Source: Nitrospirota bacterium (GTDB lineage: Bacteria > Nitrospirota > JACRHJ01). From it: a DNA stretch of 64,000 nt. Made by a program: the position numbers and the translations under genes. Location of the stretch: assembly GCA_016212105.1 (NCBI GenBank), contig JACRHJ010000035.1, positions 17,331 through 81,330 on the forward strand. The letters are read 5' to 3'. Positions 36,294 through 46,154 of this stretch are shown piece after piece; position 1 is the first letter of the stretch, and every line of letters begins with the position of its first letter. Under the pieces are notes generated by a model that saw nothing but the letters and a program-made list of their open reading frames with translations, had not been told where the DNA came from and ran no database searches.

Positions 36294-36734
36294 ATGGGCA
36301 TTTCTGACCTGCTAACTTTCTTGACATTGGGCGCATTTCTCGGTGCGCTCGGTCAAGGCGCAAGGGTTATCGTTGGGATAAAAAAGATGAATGACGAGGC
36401 GGCCGCCACCGGCTTGCAGTCGAAAGACCTCTTCGCAGCAAACCAGTTATTGTTAAGCCTTCTCATCGGAGCAGTAGCAGGAGGCATTGCGACTTTCTTC
36501 TACATTACCGATTCGCAAGCTGACATTACAGCCAAGCTCAAGGAACTCTGGTTCACGCTGTTCGCGGCAGGCTATGCTGGAGCTGATTTCATAGAGGGCT
36601 TCATGGCAACCAAAGTGTCGGCACTTTCAGCGCCAACGGCGGCAGCGTCATCCCAGGTAGGAACCTTAATGGAAAGTGGCGGCTCTGGAGCCAACGCAAC
36701 ACCGCAAGTTCAGCAACTAATGGAGTCAAAGTAA
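36294..36734 (+). CDS. Small membrane protein, holin-like in context
   Basis: GGGAGG RBS before ATG 36294; TM segments (LLTFLTLGAFLGALGQG; LLLSLLIGAVAGGIATFFYI; LWFTLFAAGYAGADFIEGFM). Confidence 0.65.
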   Translation: MGISDLLTFLTLGAFLGALGQGARVIVGIKKMNDEAAATGLQSKDLFAANQLLLSLLIGAVAGGIATFFYITDSQADITAKLKELWFTLFAAGYAGADFIEGFMATKVSALSAPTAAASSQVGTLMESGGSGANATPQVQQLMESK

Positions 36735-36774
36735 GAGAAGCCCCCGCCTCCGCAAGAGGCGGGGGCTTCTCTTA
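36732..36774. terminator. Perfect 19-bp stem hairpin terminator
   Basis: taagagaagcccccgcctc-cgcaa-gaggcgggggcttctctta. Confidence 0.8.
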
Positions 36775-36790
36775 AAAGAAAAGGGGCGAT

Positions 36791-37843
36791 ATGGCTGATG
36801 AGCAGTTTTATGTCCATTCTTTGAAGCACATTGAGAATGCAACTGAAGAACACCTATTCGCCAGCATGTTGAGCATCGAAACCGAGTTCGATATTCTGAA
36901 ATCAAGGCTTAGTGCTACCAATGAGCCGTTCACAATAGATATCATAGCTCAGTTAGATATAAGGATCAGCCTGCTTAGAAAAACTCTTGAAGACGGCAAG
37001 AGCAAAGGGCCTGATAAGAAAAGTGTATTCTTTCGCGAGTCGGCCCATAGAATAGACGAGGATTTTATTCTGTTACGAAACAGGGAGGAATTAATTACAG
37101 TCGCACTCACTATTCTTGACAATCTCCATTTCACAGATCTACCCATAGAAATAGTAAACGTCTGGGATAAGAAAGTAACGGATGTAGTAGAAATTCTCGA
37201 AAATATCCCATCAAGATGCGCAAACGATGCGAACTCATTGGCTGAACCACGAATTAACTTAAAGGCGGCATTGAACGTGGTAAACAGGAGTCTTGATGGC
37301 AACTATAATGAACTATACATGGTAAAGTATTGTCGCGTCTTTCAGGGTGCCGTAGTACTGTTTATTCTGTCCTCGTTAGCTGCTTTACGAAGTATTGATA
37401 GTGCAGTCGATAAAACGCTATTATCATATGTCTATTATTGTGCACTCGGCGCTCTCGGTGGGAGTCTCAGTTCACTGCTTTCCAATGCACAAGGGCTATC
37501 AAAGGGTAATTTCTTCAATAATATCTTTCTGAACGTGTTCTCACGACCAATCATCGGAGCCGCCTCAGCTTTGGTTATGGTTCTTGTCGCAAAAAGCAGG
37601 TTATTGTTCGGCATAGGTTTAGACAAGCCCGGCATCGAGAATCCACTACTTATTCTACCTGTAGCAAATGTTGAAGCTGCATACCGGGTACTAAGCATAG
37701 CTTCTGGTTTCGGGGGAGAAAGATGGTTGAAGTCTACAATGGACCAGTTAATATCAAAGCTCACAGTCTATGCCAGCAGGAACACCGCACCTACAAATAC
37801 CCCCGCGCCTCCCGCCCAGGATACTTCCCAAACGAACACATAA
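36791..37843 (+). CDS. Hypothetical protein with helical N-terminus and C-terminal TM segments
   Basis: Hydrophobic FQGAVVLFILSSLAAL, LSYVYYCALGALGGSLSSLL and FSRPIIGAASALVMVLVA; lower GC than neighbours. Confidence 0.65.
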   Translation: MADEQFYVHSLKHIENATEEHLFASMLSIETEFDILKSRLSATNEPFTIDIIAQLDIRISLLRKTLEDGKSKGPDKKSVFFRESAHRIDEDFILLRNREELITVALTILDNLHFTDLPIEIVNVWDKKVTDVVEILENIPSRCANDANSLAEPRINLKAALNVVNRSLDGNYNELYMVKYCRVFQGAVVLFILSSLAALRSIDSAVDKTLLSYVYYCALGALGGSLSSLLSNAQGLSKGNFFNNIFLNVFSRPIIGAASALVMVLVAKSRLLFGIGLDKPGIENPLLILPVANVEAAYRVLSIASGFGGERWLKSTMDQLISKLTVYASRNTAPTNTPAPPAQDTSQTNT

Positions 37844-37860
37844 GCGTTAAGTACGTTTAT

Positions 37861-37895
37861 GCCCCCGCCTCCCCCGGAGGCGGGGGCTTCTCTTT
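37861..37895. terminator. Hairpin terminator similar to the one at 36732
   Basis: gcccccgcctcc-ccc-ggaggcgggggc-ttctcttt. Confidence 0.7.
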
Positions 37896-37922
37896 CCCCG
37901 CAAACCGCAAACCAACCAGAAC

Positions 37923-39287
37923 CTACTCCCCCACCTCTTTCAACTTCCCCACGACCACGATATACAGGTTGTCCGGGTGCAGGTACTTCCTCGCCACGTC
38001 CTGCACGTCCTCTTTCGTGACCTTCATAACCTCGCGCTCGTATGTGTCGAAGTAGTCCAGGCCGAGGTTGAAGAACTCGACCTGCGTGAGGAGCCCGGCT
38101 ATCTTCGCGTTCGTGTCGGTCTTCCGGGGGAAACTCCCGGTGATGTAGTCCTTCGCGTCCTGGAGTTCCTTGTCCGTGACGGGCTCCGCGCGCATCTGCT
38201 CGACCAGATTAAGCGTCTCGTCTATGGCAAGCTTCGCGGACTCGTTCTTGGTCTCCAGCCCGGCGGTGAACTCCCCGTCGAACTTGCGCGGGCCGAAGTA
38301 GCTGTACGCGCTGTACGCGAGCCCCATGTCGTCCCGTATCTTGTCTAGTATGCGTGAGACGAACCCGCCGCCGCCCAGTATGTAGTTCATCACCTGGAGC
38401 TTGTAGTAGTCCGGGTCCTCGCGCCGGACGCCCAGGTGGCCCATCATGATGTTGGCCTGAGTGATGTCCCTGTCCACCATAATCCACTCGCGGCCCTTAG
38501 GCTCCGGAGTCGCGGGGAAGGACGGAACCGGCGCCACGTAGTTCTCCAAGCCCGCGAGGTGCTTTTCGACGAGCGCCTTCGCCTCGTCCGCGGTGATGTC
38601 CCCGACCACGGCCATGATAGTGTTGTTCGGCACGAAGTGGGATGTATGGAACTTCGAAATGTCGTCCTTTGTGATGCCGTCTATGGTATCGAGCGTGCCC
38701 TCGGTGGGTATGCCGTAGGGGTGCTTCTCGCCGTAGACCGCCCTAGCGAAGGCCTTGGACGCGACAGACGCCGGCTCCTGCTCGGAGCGTATGATGCCCG
38801 CCTTGACGGACTTCCTGAGCCGGTCAATCTCGGACTGGTCGAACGCAGGCTTCATCAGGACCTTGCCCAAGAGGTCGAAGCCTGTGTCCGCGTCCTTCTT
38901 GAGCACCGACAGGCTCGCGGTCGCGTAGTCGCCGCCTCCGCCCACGGAGAGCGAACCGCCGACGAACTCTATCGCCTCGCTTATCTCTGTCGCGGACATC
39001 CCGGACGCGCCTTTGGTCAGGAGACCCGCGGTCATGTGCGCGAGCCCGGCCTTATCAGGAGTCTCGTTTACCGCCCCCGCCTTGATTATCATGTTGACCA
39101 TGACGACCGGCAGGGCGTGGTTCTCCTTGACGAGGAGCACCATCCCGTTGCCAAGTTCGTAACGCTCGCCGATGGGCTCGCGCACGGCCTGAGGCTTGGG
39201 TATGGTTGTATCGGACATCGTGTTCGCTGTGGCGCAGCCTGATGCGATAAGGGCTACTATAAAGACTATCGGCAGGAACCTTTTCAT
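37923..39287 (-). CDS. M16-family peptidase-like lipoprotein (no HxxEH seen in the inverzincin position; possible non-catalytic partner)
   Basis: Lipobox IASGC; GMVLLVKENHALPVVMVNMIIKAGAVNETPDKAGLAHMTAGLLTKGA shows M16 fold; start ATG 39287. Confidence 0.85.
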   Translation of the reverse strand: MKRFLPIVFIVALIASGCATANTMSDTTIPKPQAVREPIGERYELGNGMVLLVKENHALPVVMVNMIIKAGAVNETPDKAGLAHMTAGLLTKGASGMSATEISEAIEFVGGSLSVGGGGDYATASLSVLKKDADTGFDLLGKVLMKPAFDQSEIDRLRKSVKAGIIRSEQEPASVASKAFARAVYGEKHPYGIPTEGTLDTIDGITKDDISKFHTSHFVPNNTIMAVVGDITADEAKALVEKHLAGLENYVAPVPSFPATPEPKGREWIMVDRDITQANIMMGHLGVRREDPDYYKLQVMNYILGGGGFVSRILDKIRDDMGLAYSAYSYFGPRKFDGEFTAGLETKNESAKLAIDETLNLVEQMRAEPVTDKELQDAKDYITGSFPRKTDTNAKIAGLLTQVEFFNLGLDYFDTYEREVMKVTKEDVQDVARKYLHPDNLYIVVVGKLKEVGE

Positions 39288-39311
39288 CGAGAGACCCCTT
39301 TGCGTATATTC

Positions 39312-39338
39312 GTCATTCCCGCGAAAGCGGGAATCCAG
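39312..39338. repeat. Palindromic repeat, family R1
   Basis: gtcattcccgcgaaagcgggaatccag. Confidence 0.8.
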
Positions 39339-39417
39339 TGACTTTATGTAGGGGCGGGTCCCCGTGCCCGCCCTGATTTTCATCCTTAACGGCTTCAACA
39401 TAAACAACCCGCCCCCT

Positions 39418-40803
39418 CTAATGCACTCCCATCCCGTGCCCGCCACCACCGCCCGGCATCGGGGCATCTTCGCCTTCGCCTATCGGCAGCGGCTCCAGTA
39501 CTCCGACGGTGCGGTTGTCCTTGGTCAGGTACTTCGCCGCGACCCGCCTGACGTCGTCCGCCGTGACCGCCCGTATGCCGTCGAGGTACGTGTTCAGGAG
39601 CTTCCACGACGAGACCGACTCGTAACGCCCTATCATCATCGCGCGGTTGAAGTTCGAGTCGAGCCCCATGATGAAGGACGACTCTATCTGGTTCTTGGCC
39701 TTCTGGAGTTCGCGGTCCGAGACAGCGTCCGTCTTTAGCTTTTCTATCTCTGCGTATATAGCCTGCTCCACCTCGCCCACCGGCTTCTCCGGCATGACGC
39801 CCGCGTACAGCGTGAACGTCTCCGGGTCCTTCGACACGCTTGAGTAGCCCGCGCCCGCGTACTGGGCTATCTGCCTGTCGTATACGAGCGACTTGTACAG
39901 CCTTGAACTCTTGCCGCCGGACATGACAACCTCAAGCACGTCGAGCGCGTACGTGTCCGGGTCGTCCTGGTTGGGCGTATGGTAAAGGACGTATATCGTC
40001 GGGAGCTGCGCCTCCTTCTTGAGAGTCACGCGCCTCTCGCCCTTCTGCACAGGCTCGGTCATGATGACCTTTGGCGGCTCCGGCCCGCGCTTTATGCCGC
40101 CGAACTTATCCTTGATGTCCAGTATCATCTTGTCCGCGTCGATGTCGCCGACGATGACTATTGTCGCGTTGTTCGGCTCATAGTACGTGTCGTAATGCCT
40201 CTGCGCGTCCTCGACCGTGAAGTTCTGTATCGTGTCCATCCAGCCGATTATCGGCCAGCGGTATGGGTGCGTCTGGAACGCGGCCGACTGGACGAGCTCG
40301 CCCAGGGCCGATTCAGGGTCCGTATCGGTACGCATCCGCCTTTCCTCGGCGACGACGTCGCGCTCGGACAGGAAATCCTTCTCGTCGAGCATCAGGCCCT
40401 TCATCCGGTCGGACTCGAGGTCGAGCGAGAGGCCAATCCTGTCGGACGCGAATGTCTGAAAGTACGCCGTGTAGTCCTGGCTGGTGAAGGCGTTGTCGCT
40501 CCCGCCGTATCTCTGGACGGTCTTCGAGAACGTCTTCGGGCCGTACTTCTTGGTGCCCTTGAACATCATGTGCTCCAGCATGTGCGAGATACCCGCCTTG
40601 TCGTAAGGCTCGTAGCGCGAGCCGACCTTGTACCATATCTGGAAGACTGCGACAGGCGACTTGTGCTCCTCCAGCAGCAGCACCTTCAGGCCGTTGTCGA
40701 GAGTATACTCCTTGACGCCGTCGAAGCCGACGGCGAACGCGGACGCGGTCGTCGTCAGCACAATAATGGCGGCGATTATTGCCGCGCGGAACTTCTGGGT
40801 CAT
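39418..40803 (-). CDS. M16-family zinc peptidase (catalytic)
   Basis: KAGISHMLEHMMFKGTKKYGP contains HxxEH; signal peptide; start ATG 40803. Confidence 0.92.
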   Translation of the reverse strand: MTQKFRAAIIAAIIVLTTTASAFAVGFDGVKEYTLDNGLKVLLLEEHKSPVAVFQIWYKVGSRYEPYDKAGISHMLEHMMFKGTKKYGPKTFSKTVQRYGGSDNAFTSQDYTAYFQTFASDRIGLSLDLESDRMKGLMLDEKDFLSERDVVAEERRMRTDTDPESALGELVQSAAFQTHPYRWPIIGWMDTIQNFTVEDAQRHYDTYYEPNNATIVIVGDIDADKMILDIKDKFGGIKRGPEPPKVIMTEPVQKGERRVTLKKEAQLPTIYVLYHTPNQDDPDTYALDVLEVVMSGGKSSRLYKSLVYDRQIAQYAGAGYSSVSKDPETFTLYAGVMPEKPVGEVEQAIYAEIEKLKTDAVSDRELQKAKNQIESSFIMGLDSNFNRAMMIGRYESVSSWKLLNTYLDGIRAVTADDVRRVAAKYLTKDNRTVGVLEPLPIGEGEDAPMPGGGGGHGMGVH

Positions 40804-40939
40804 TGTTATCCTCCGGGTATTGACTACGTGCAACAGGAAGCGGTTGTGTGTTTAATGTAGGGGCGGGTCCCCGTGCCCGCCCAGTATTGCTCTTAATGCA
40901 GGGGCCGACCTGTGTGTCGGCCCTTGCATTGTCTTTACG

Positions 40940-40980
40940 GTGTCATTCTGAGCAACGCGAAGAATCCGCCTCTATACGAT
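40940..40980. repeat. Palindromic repeat, family R3
   Basis: gtgtcattctgagcaacgcgaagaatccgcctctata. Confidence 0.75.
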
Positions 40981-41190
40981 TAATTGTAAGGGCGCGGCTT
41001 ACCGCGCCCGGCGACTTCATTGGATACAGGCAGATTCTTCACTTCGTTCAGAATGACAACAGAAATTCCAAAGACATGGCCCGGGACGCGCCTCGCCAGA
41101 TACTGACCCATCGAAGGCATGGCGGGCAGTGCCCGCCCTACTATAAATCCCCTCGCCTTGTGGGAGAGGTGTTGGGGCGAGGATGTTCCG

Positions 41191-42018
41191 CTATATCGTC
41201 TCGTTATACACTTCTCTCTTGGGCACGCCGCGAAGTTTGGCGACTTTGGCGATTGCGTCCTTCTTGGATATGCCCTCCTCGCGGACAAGCTTTTCGACGT
41301 GGTCGGCGAGCGAGAGCACCGACTCCTCGACCGGCTCGGAAGTCCGTCCCTCGACCACGAGCGTTATCTCGCCCTTGACCGCAGCCTTCTGCCCGATTAT
41401 ATCAATTATAACATGAATTCTCCCGCGCAGGGTCTCCTCGTGCAGTTTGGTAAGCTCGCGCGAAAGCGAGACGCGCCGGTCGCCGAGGACCCCCGCCATG
41501 TCCTTCATGCAGTCGAGTATCCTGTGCGGCGCCTCGTAGAAGATCATCGTGCGCGGCTCGGCCTTCAGCACTTCGAGCTTCCTGAGCCTCTGGGAATGCC
41601 GGGCCGGCAGAAAGCCCTCGAAGACGAACGCGTCCGTCGGGAGCCCGGACACGGACAGCGCGGCAGTCGCCGCCGCGACGCCGGGTATAGGGATGACGGC
41701 TACGCCTTCCTCAATCGCCCGGTTGATGAGGTAATATCCGGGGTCGGATATGCCCGGTGTGCCCGCGTCGGAGACGAGCGCGACGTCGTCGCCGTCCTTG
41801 AGACGCGCGACAAGCACCTCGCCCTTTTGCTCCTTGTTGTGGTCGTGGTAGCTCGTGAGCGTCTTGTGTATGCCGAAGTGAGTAAGCAGCTTCTGCGTGT
41901 GGCGCGTGTCCTCCGCCGCGATGAGCGATACCTCGCGCAGCGTCTTCAGCGCCCGGAGCGTGATGTCGTCGAGGTTGCCGATCGGCGTGGCGACTATGTA
42001 GAGCGTACCTGCGGACAT
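41191..42018 (-). CDS. rsmI: 16S rRNA (cytidine-2'-O)-methyltransferase
   Basis: GTLYIVATPIGNLDDITLRAL, AEDTRHTQKLL, VALVSDAGTPGISDPGY, FEGFLPAR. Confidence 0.95.
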   Translation of the reverse strand: MSAGTLYIVATPIGNLDDITLRALKTLREVSLIAAEDTRHTQKLLTHFGIHKTLTSYHDHNKEQKGEVLVARLKDGDDVALVSDAGTPGISDPGYYLINRAIEEGVAVIPIPGVAAATAALSVSGLPTDAFVFEGFLPARHSQRLRKLEVLKAEPRTMIFYEAPHRILDCMKDMAGVLGDRRVSLSRELTKLHEETLRGRIHVIIDIIGQKAAVKGEITLVVEGRTSEPVEESVLSLADHVEKLVREEGISKKDAIAKVAKLRGVPKREVYNETI

Positions 42019-42215
42019 TCTGTACCTTAATCCCCCTCTCCTTGCGGGAGAGGGGGTTGGGGGTGAGGTGGTTCCATTGGGGCCGACCCGCGTGTCGGCC
42101 CTGCCTTTGCTTTTACGGTGTCATTCTGAGCAAAGCGAAGAATCCGCCTCTATATGATAAATCGTAGGGGCGCAGTTCACTGCGCCCGCACCTTTTACAA
42201 AATATAACGAAATTC

Positions 42216-42242
42216 CTGGATTCCCGCTTTCGCGGGAATGAC
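42216..42242. repeat. Palindromic repeat, family R1
   Basis: ctggattcccgctttcgcgggaatgac. Confidence 0.8.
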
Positions 42243-42250
42243 AGGATATT

Positions 42251-42297
42251 GAGGAGATTGCCGCGTCGTCCCGCCGGGCTGGACTCCTCGCAATGAC
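42251..42297. repeat. Palindromic repeat, family R4
   Basis: gaggagattgccgcgtcgtcccgccgggctggactcctcgcaatgac. Confidence 0.75.
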
Positions 42298-42404
42298 AAT
42301 AATGAGGGCGGGCACGGGGACCCGCCCCTACGAAAATCCTAATTCAATGGCCTCGACGAATCTCCCGCCCCCTGCACAGGGGGAGGGCTGGGGTGGGGGT
42401 TGGT

Positions 42405-43295
42405 TCACCCCCTCGGATGAAACTGCTTATGCAACTTCTTCAGCCGCTCCGTCTCAACGTGCGTGTAGATTTGCGTTGTCGAGATGTCCGCGTGGCCGAG
42501 CATCGCCTGCACGATGCGAAGCTCCGCGCCGTGGTCGAGCATGTGCGTCGCAAAGGAGTGGCGCATCATGTGCGGAGTCAGCTCCTTCTTTATCCCCGCC
42601 TTTGCAGCGTACTTCTTGATTATCTTCCAGAAGGACTGCCGGGTCATCCCGGAGCCGAGCCTCGTGACGAAAAGCTCCTGGGACTGCCGCCCCTTCAGGA
42701 GCAGCGGACGAGCGGAGTCGATGTACTTCTGCACCGCATCGATGGACGACTCGCCGAGCGGGACGACACGCTCCTTTGCGCCCTTGCCGAATACGCGTAT
42801 GTACCCGACCTCGAACTCAATGTTGCCCGCCTTCACGCCTACCAGTTCGCTCACGCGGAGGCCGGTGGCGTACAACAGCTCGAACATTGCCTTGTCGCGC
42901 ACAGCCTCGGGCGTGTCGCCGGACGGCGCGGCGAGGAGCGCGTCCACCTCGGCCATACTCAGGACTTCGGGCATCCTGAGCGGCTTCTTCGGTGTCTCCA
43001 GCGTCTCGGTCGGGTCCTTGTCCACGAGTTTATCCCCGAGCAAGAACTTGTAGAACCCGCGTATCGTGGAAATAATCCTGTTCGTGGACGTCACGGACAT
43101 CCCGCCGTCCCGCAGGCTCCTGAGGAAGTCGCGGACGTCAGTCAGCCCCGCGCCGCCTGGCGCGTGTATGCCCCGTTTGTCAAGAAACGTGGCGTACCTG
43201 CCCAGGTCCCGGCCGTAGGACTCCAGCGTGTTCTTGGACAGACCCTTTTCGACCACGAGGTAGTCGAGGTAGCGGACTACCGACTTTTCCATCAC
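42405..43295 (-). CDS. xerD: Site-specific tyrosine recombinase XerD
   Basis: LLYATGLRVSELVGV, TPHMMRHSFATHMLDHGAELRIVQAMLGHADISTTQIYTHV. Confidence 0.93.
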   Translation of the reverse strand: MMEKSVVRYLDYLVVEKGLSKNTLESYGRDLGRYATFLDKRGIHAPGGAGLTDVRDFLRSLRDGGMSVTSTNRIISTIRGFYKFLLGDKLVDKDPTETLETPKKPLRMPEVLSMAEVDALLAAPSGDTPEAVRDKAMFELLYATGLRVSELVGVKAGNIEFEVGYIRVFGKGAKERVVPLGESSIDAVQKYIDSARPLLLKGRQSQELFVTRLGSGMTRQSFWKIIKKYAAKAGIKKELTPHMMRHSFATHMLDHGAELRIVQAMLGHADISTTQIYTHVETERLKKLHKQFHPRG

Positions 43296-43410
43296 AAGAT
43301 ATTAGTCCACGCGCGCTTTTATTGCAAGGAAAGAGTTGCAAGCTCACGCCGTTATTGACTTTGGGGCGCGTATGGATTATATTCGTGCGAGCGTGAATAC
43401 AAGACAAGCA

Positions 43411-43503
43411 AATGCAAATCCCCCCTGTAGTCCCCCCTTTTACAAAGGGGGGATATGAACGACCTTACCTCCCCCTTTGACAAAGGGGGATTGAGGGGGA
43501 TTT
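43411..43503. repeat. Tandem palindromic C5-6TTTnnCAAAG5-6 elements
   Basis: ccccccttttacaaaggggggat and ccccctttgacaaagggggattgagggggattt before ubiD. Confidence 0.7.
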
Positions 43504-43537
43504 AAAGCGGTAACGATAACATGAAGGAGGCAGTACA

Positions 43538-45007
43538 TTGGCATACAAAGACCTGCGTGAATTCATAAAGGCGCTCGAAGGCAAGGGGCTCTTAAAGCGC
43601 ATAAAGGCCGAGGTAGACCCGTACCTCGAAATCACCGAGATTACCGACCGCGTCTCGAAGGAAAAAGGCTCGAAGAACGTTGCGCTCCTGTTCGAGAACG
43701 TAAAAGGGACAAGCATCCCGGTGCTGACGAACGCGCTCGGCTCGATGGAGCGGATGGCGATGGGCCTCGGCGTCAACAACCTCGACGAGATAGGCGAGCG
43801 CGTCCGCAACATGGCCGACCCGACCCAGCTCTTTCCATCGCCCGGCGCATCCTTCATGGAGAAGCTCTCGGTCCTGCCCAAGCTGAACGAGCTGTCGAAC
43901 TGGTTCCCCAAGACCGTCAAGAAGGCCCCGTGCCAGGAGGTCGTCATGACAGGCGACCAGGTGGACCTGACCAAGCTCCCGGTCCTGACATGCTGGCCGG
44001 GCGACGGCGGGCCGTTCATCACATTGCCGATGGTCGCGACGGTTGACCCCGTGACGGGCATCACGAACCTCGGCATGTACCGCGTCCAGGTCTTCGACAG
44101 GAACACCACCGGAATGCACTGGCACAAGCACAAGGACGGCGCGCGCCATTATTCGCACTACGAGGGCGCGGGCAAACGCATGGAGGCCGCGGTCGCCATC
44201 GGGGCCGACCCTGCAACGATATACACGTCCACCGCTCCGCTCCCGCCGGTCGTCGGCGAGTACCTGTTCGCCGGGTTCCTGCGTCAGGAGCCGCTCGAAG
44301 TCGTCCAGTGCAAGACGGTGGACATACGCGTCCCCGCGCACGCGGAGTTCATAATTGAGGGCTACATCGAGCCGGGCGAACGCCGCACCGAAGGCCCGTT
44401 CGGCGACCACACCGGGTACTACTCGCTGGCGGACGAGTTCCCCGTCTTCCACGTCACATGCTTGACTCACAGGAAGGACCCGATATACCCCGCGACGGTC
44501 GTCGGCCGCCCGCCGCAGGAGGACGCGTACATCGGCAAGGCGACCGAGCGCATATTCCTGCCGCTCCTCCAGATGGTCTCGCCGGACATACTCGACTACG
44601 ACATGCCGGTCGAGGGGGTGTTCCACAACAACGTCATCGTGAAGATAAAGAAGCGTTTCCCCGGCCACGCGAAAAAGGTTATGAACACCATCTGGGGCAC
44701 CGGTATGCTGATGCTCTCGAAATTCATCGTCGTCGTGGACGAAGACGTGGACGTGCACGACTACTCCGAAGTCGCGTGGAAGGTGATGAACCACGTCGAC
44801 CCGAGGCGGGACACGGTCATACTCGACGGCCCGCTCGACATACTCGACCACGCATGCCCGTACGTCGGCTTCGGCTCCAAGATGGGCATAGACGCGACGA
44901 AGAAGTGGGCGGGCGAGGGATTTACGCGCGAGTGGCCGGACGAGATTAAGATGTCGCCCGATGTTATCGCGCGGGTGGATGCGAAGTGGAGGGAGCTGGG
45001 GTTCTGA
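43538..45007 (+). CDS. ubiD: UbiD-family decarboxylase
   Basis: YKDLREFIKALEGKGLLKRI...; TEGPFGDHTGYYS; EDAYIGKATERIFLPLL. Confidence 0.93.
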   Translation: MAYKDLREFIKALEGKGLLKRIKAEVDPYLEITEITDRVSKEKGSKNVALLFENVKGTSIPVLTNALGSMERMAMGLGVNNLDEIGERVRNMADPTQLFPSPGASFMEKLSVLPKLNELSNWFPKTVKKAPCQEVVMTGDQVDLTKLPVLTCWPGDGGPFITLPMVATVDPVTGITNLGMYRVQVFDRNTTGMHWHKHKDGARHYSHYEGAGKRMEAAVAIGADPATIYTSTAPLPPVVGEYLFAGFLRQEPLEVVQCKTVDIRVPAHAEFIIEGYIEPGERRTEGPFGDHTGYYSLADEFPVFHVTCLTHRKDPIYPATVVGRPPQEDAYIGKATERIFLPLLQMVSPDILDYDMPVEGVFHNNVIVKIKKRFPGHAKKVMNTIWGTGMLMLSKFIVVVDEDVDVHDYSEVAWKVMNHVDPRRDTVILDGPLDILDHACPYVGFGSKMGIDATKKWAGEGFTREWPDEIKMSPDVIARVDAKWRELGF

Positions 45008-45120
45008 GGCCCGTCTCCCCTACCCTCGACGGCTGTCCCGATTGTTCCACTCTCATGGCGGTCGCCCCGTTATCTCCCCTCCCCTTGCGGGAGGGGCTGG
45101 GGGAGGGGGAAGCCTTTGAC

Positions 45121-45175
45121 GTCATTCCCGCCCGTTCGGCTGCGCTCAGGGCAGGCTCCAGCGGGAACCCAGTGA
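45121..45175. repeat. Palindromic repeat, family R1 with a CCGTTCGGCTGCGCTCAGGGCAGGCT loop cassette
   Basis: gtcattcccgc-ccgttcggctgcgctcagggcaggctcca-gcgggaacccagtgacttt. Confidence 0.75.
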
Positions 45176-45226
45176 CTTTGCCTGTCATCCCGAGCGGAGT
45201 CGAGGGATCTGCTTTTCGCCTCGGTC

Positions 45227-45253
45227 GTCATTCCCGCGAAGGCGGGAATCCAG
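45227..45253. repeat. Palindromic repeat, family R1
   Basis: gtcattcccgcgaaggcgggaatccag. Confidence 0.8.
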
Positions 45254-45281
45254 GAAGTGTCTAATTTGGAAGCGTACAATT

Positions 45282-45605
45282 ATGATAAAACTCCTCATAC
45301 CTGATACCGAGGTCCAACTTGCTCTTGTGAAGGGTATCCTTGAAACCGAGGAGATACCCTATTACGTGCTCAACGACCACTTCGGTTCAATGTGGGCGGG
45401 TGCACAGATAGAGCTGTACAACCAGAAAGCCGTGATGGTCGACGATGCGGACGCGGAGCGCGCCAGGGGGGTGTTAGGTGCGTTCGAGTCTTACCCGCAG
45501 GAGCCGGAGGAATCCCAAGATTCTCCAGCCACCTCCCTATGGGACAAGATTCGCATGGTCTTGGAAGTCCTGTTATTCGGCTGGATAATGCCAAGGAAAC
45601 GATAA
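45282..45605 (+). CDS. DUF2007-like putative signal-transducing protein
   Basis: MIKLLIPDTEVQLALVKGILETEEIPYYVLNDHFGSMWAGAQIELYNQKAVMVDDADAERAR. Confidence 0.75.
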   Translation: MIKLLIPDTEVQLALVKGILETEEIPYYVLNDHFGSMWAGAQIELYNQKAVMVDDADAERARGVLGAFESYPQEPEESQDSPATSLWDKIRMVLEVLLFGWIMPRKR

Positions 45606-45607
45606 TA

Positions 45608-46048
45608 ATGAGTTTTCGCTTCATATGCCTGCTGATAATATCCGCCGCACTCCTTGCCCCCGCGACAACCCAAGCCGCCCCCCCGTGCGCGACCTACGAC
45701 GACTGCTATAAACTCTACGTCCCGTACGTCAAGTACGCGAGCGCATCCACCCTCTGCCCGGAACTCCCGGACGAGTCGCTCGGCACCTGGCTTGAGGGCG
45801 AGTTCGGCGAGGGCGCGGAAATCGAATGGGACGTGAACGACTGCGGCGAGCGGCCGGAGGTCACAGACCCGGAAGCCGACTACCCCGTCTGCGTCGGCGT
45901 CTACTCGGTACTCCCGGACGGGGGCGACGTTTACCTGAACTTCATCGCGGGCACGGAGAAGAAGGGGCCGTCCGGCCCGGTGGAGCTTTTCTACGGCGAC
46001 GTGGACAGCATCTGCGACCTGCCCTACTATCTCGGCATGCCCGAATAA
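45608..46048 (+). CDS. Hypothetical exported protein
   Basis: Signal peptide MSFRFICLLIISAALLAPATTQA; Cys-containing mature region. Confidence 0.65.
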   Translation: MSFRFICLLIISAALLAPATTQAAPPCATYDDCYKLYVPYVKYASASTLCPELPDESLGTWLEGEFGEGAEIEWDVNDCGERPEVTDPEADYPVCVGVYSVLPDGGDVYLNFIAGTEKKGPSGPVELFYGDVDSICDLPYYLGMPE

Positions 46049-46154
46049 TCCAAGACGACGCCTCCCCAATTCGCTTGAATTCGATTCGCGATATGGCTAT
46101 AATGTCAGTTCGTGACAGCCTTACAACAACCAACCAGCAGGAGAACTAAGCAAA

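Noticed and set aside
34322-37843. Intact prophage
   Set aside because: No capsid, portal, terminase, tail or integrase genes in or near the region.
43411-43503. Riboswitch or leader upstream of ubiD
   Set aside because: The sequence is explained by tandem CCCCCTTT/AAAGGGGG palindromes of a common intergenic repeat type.
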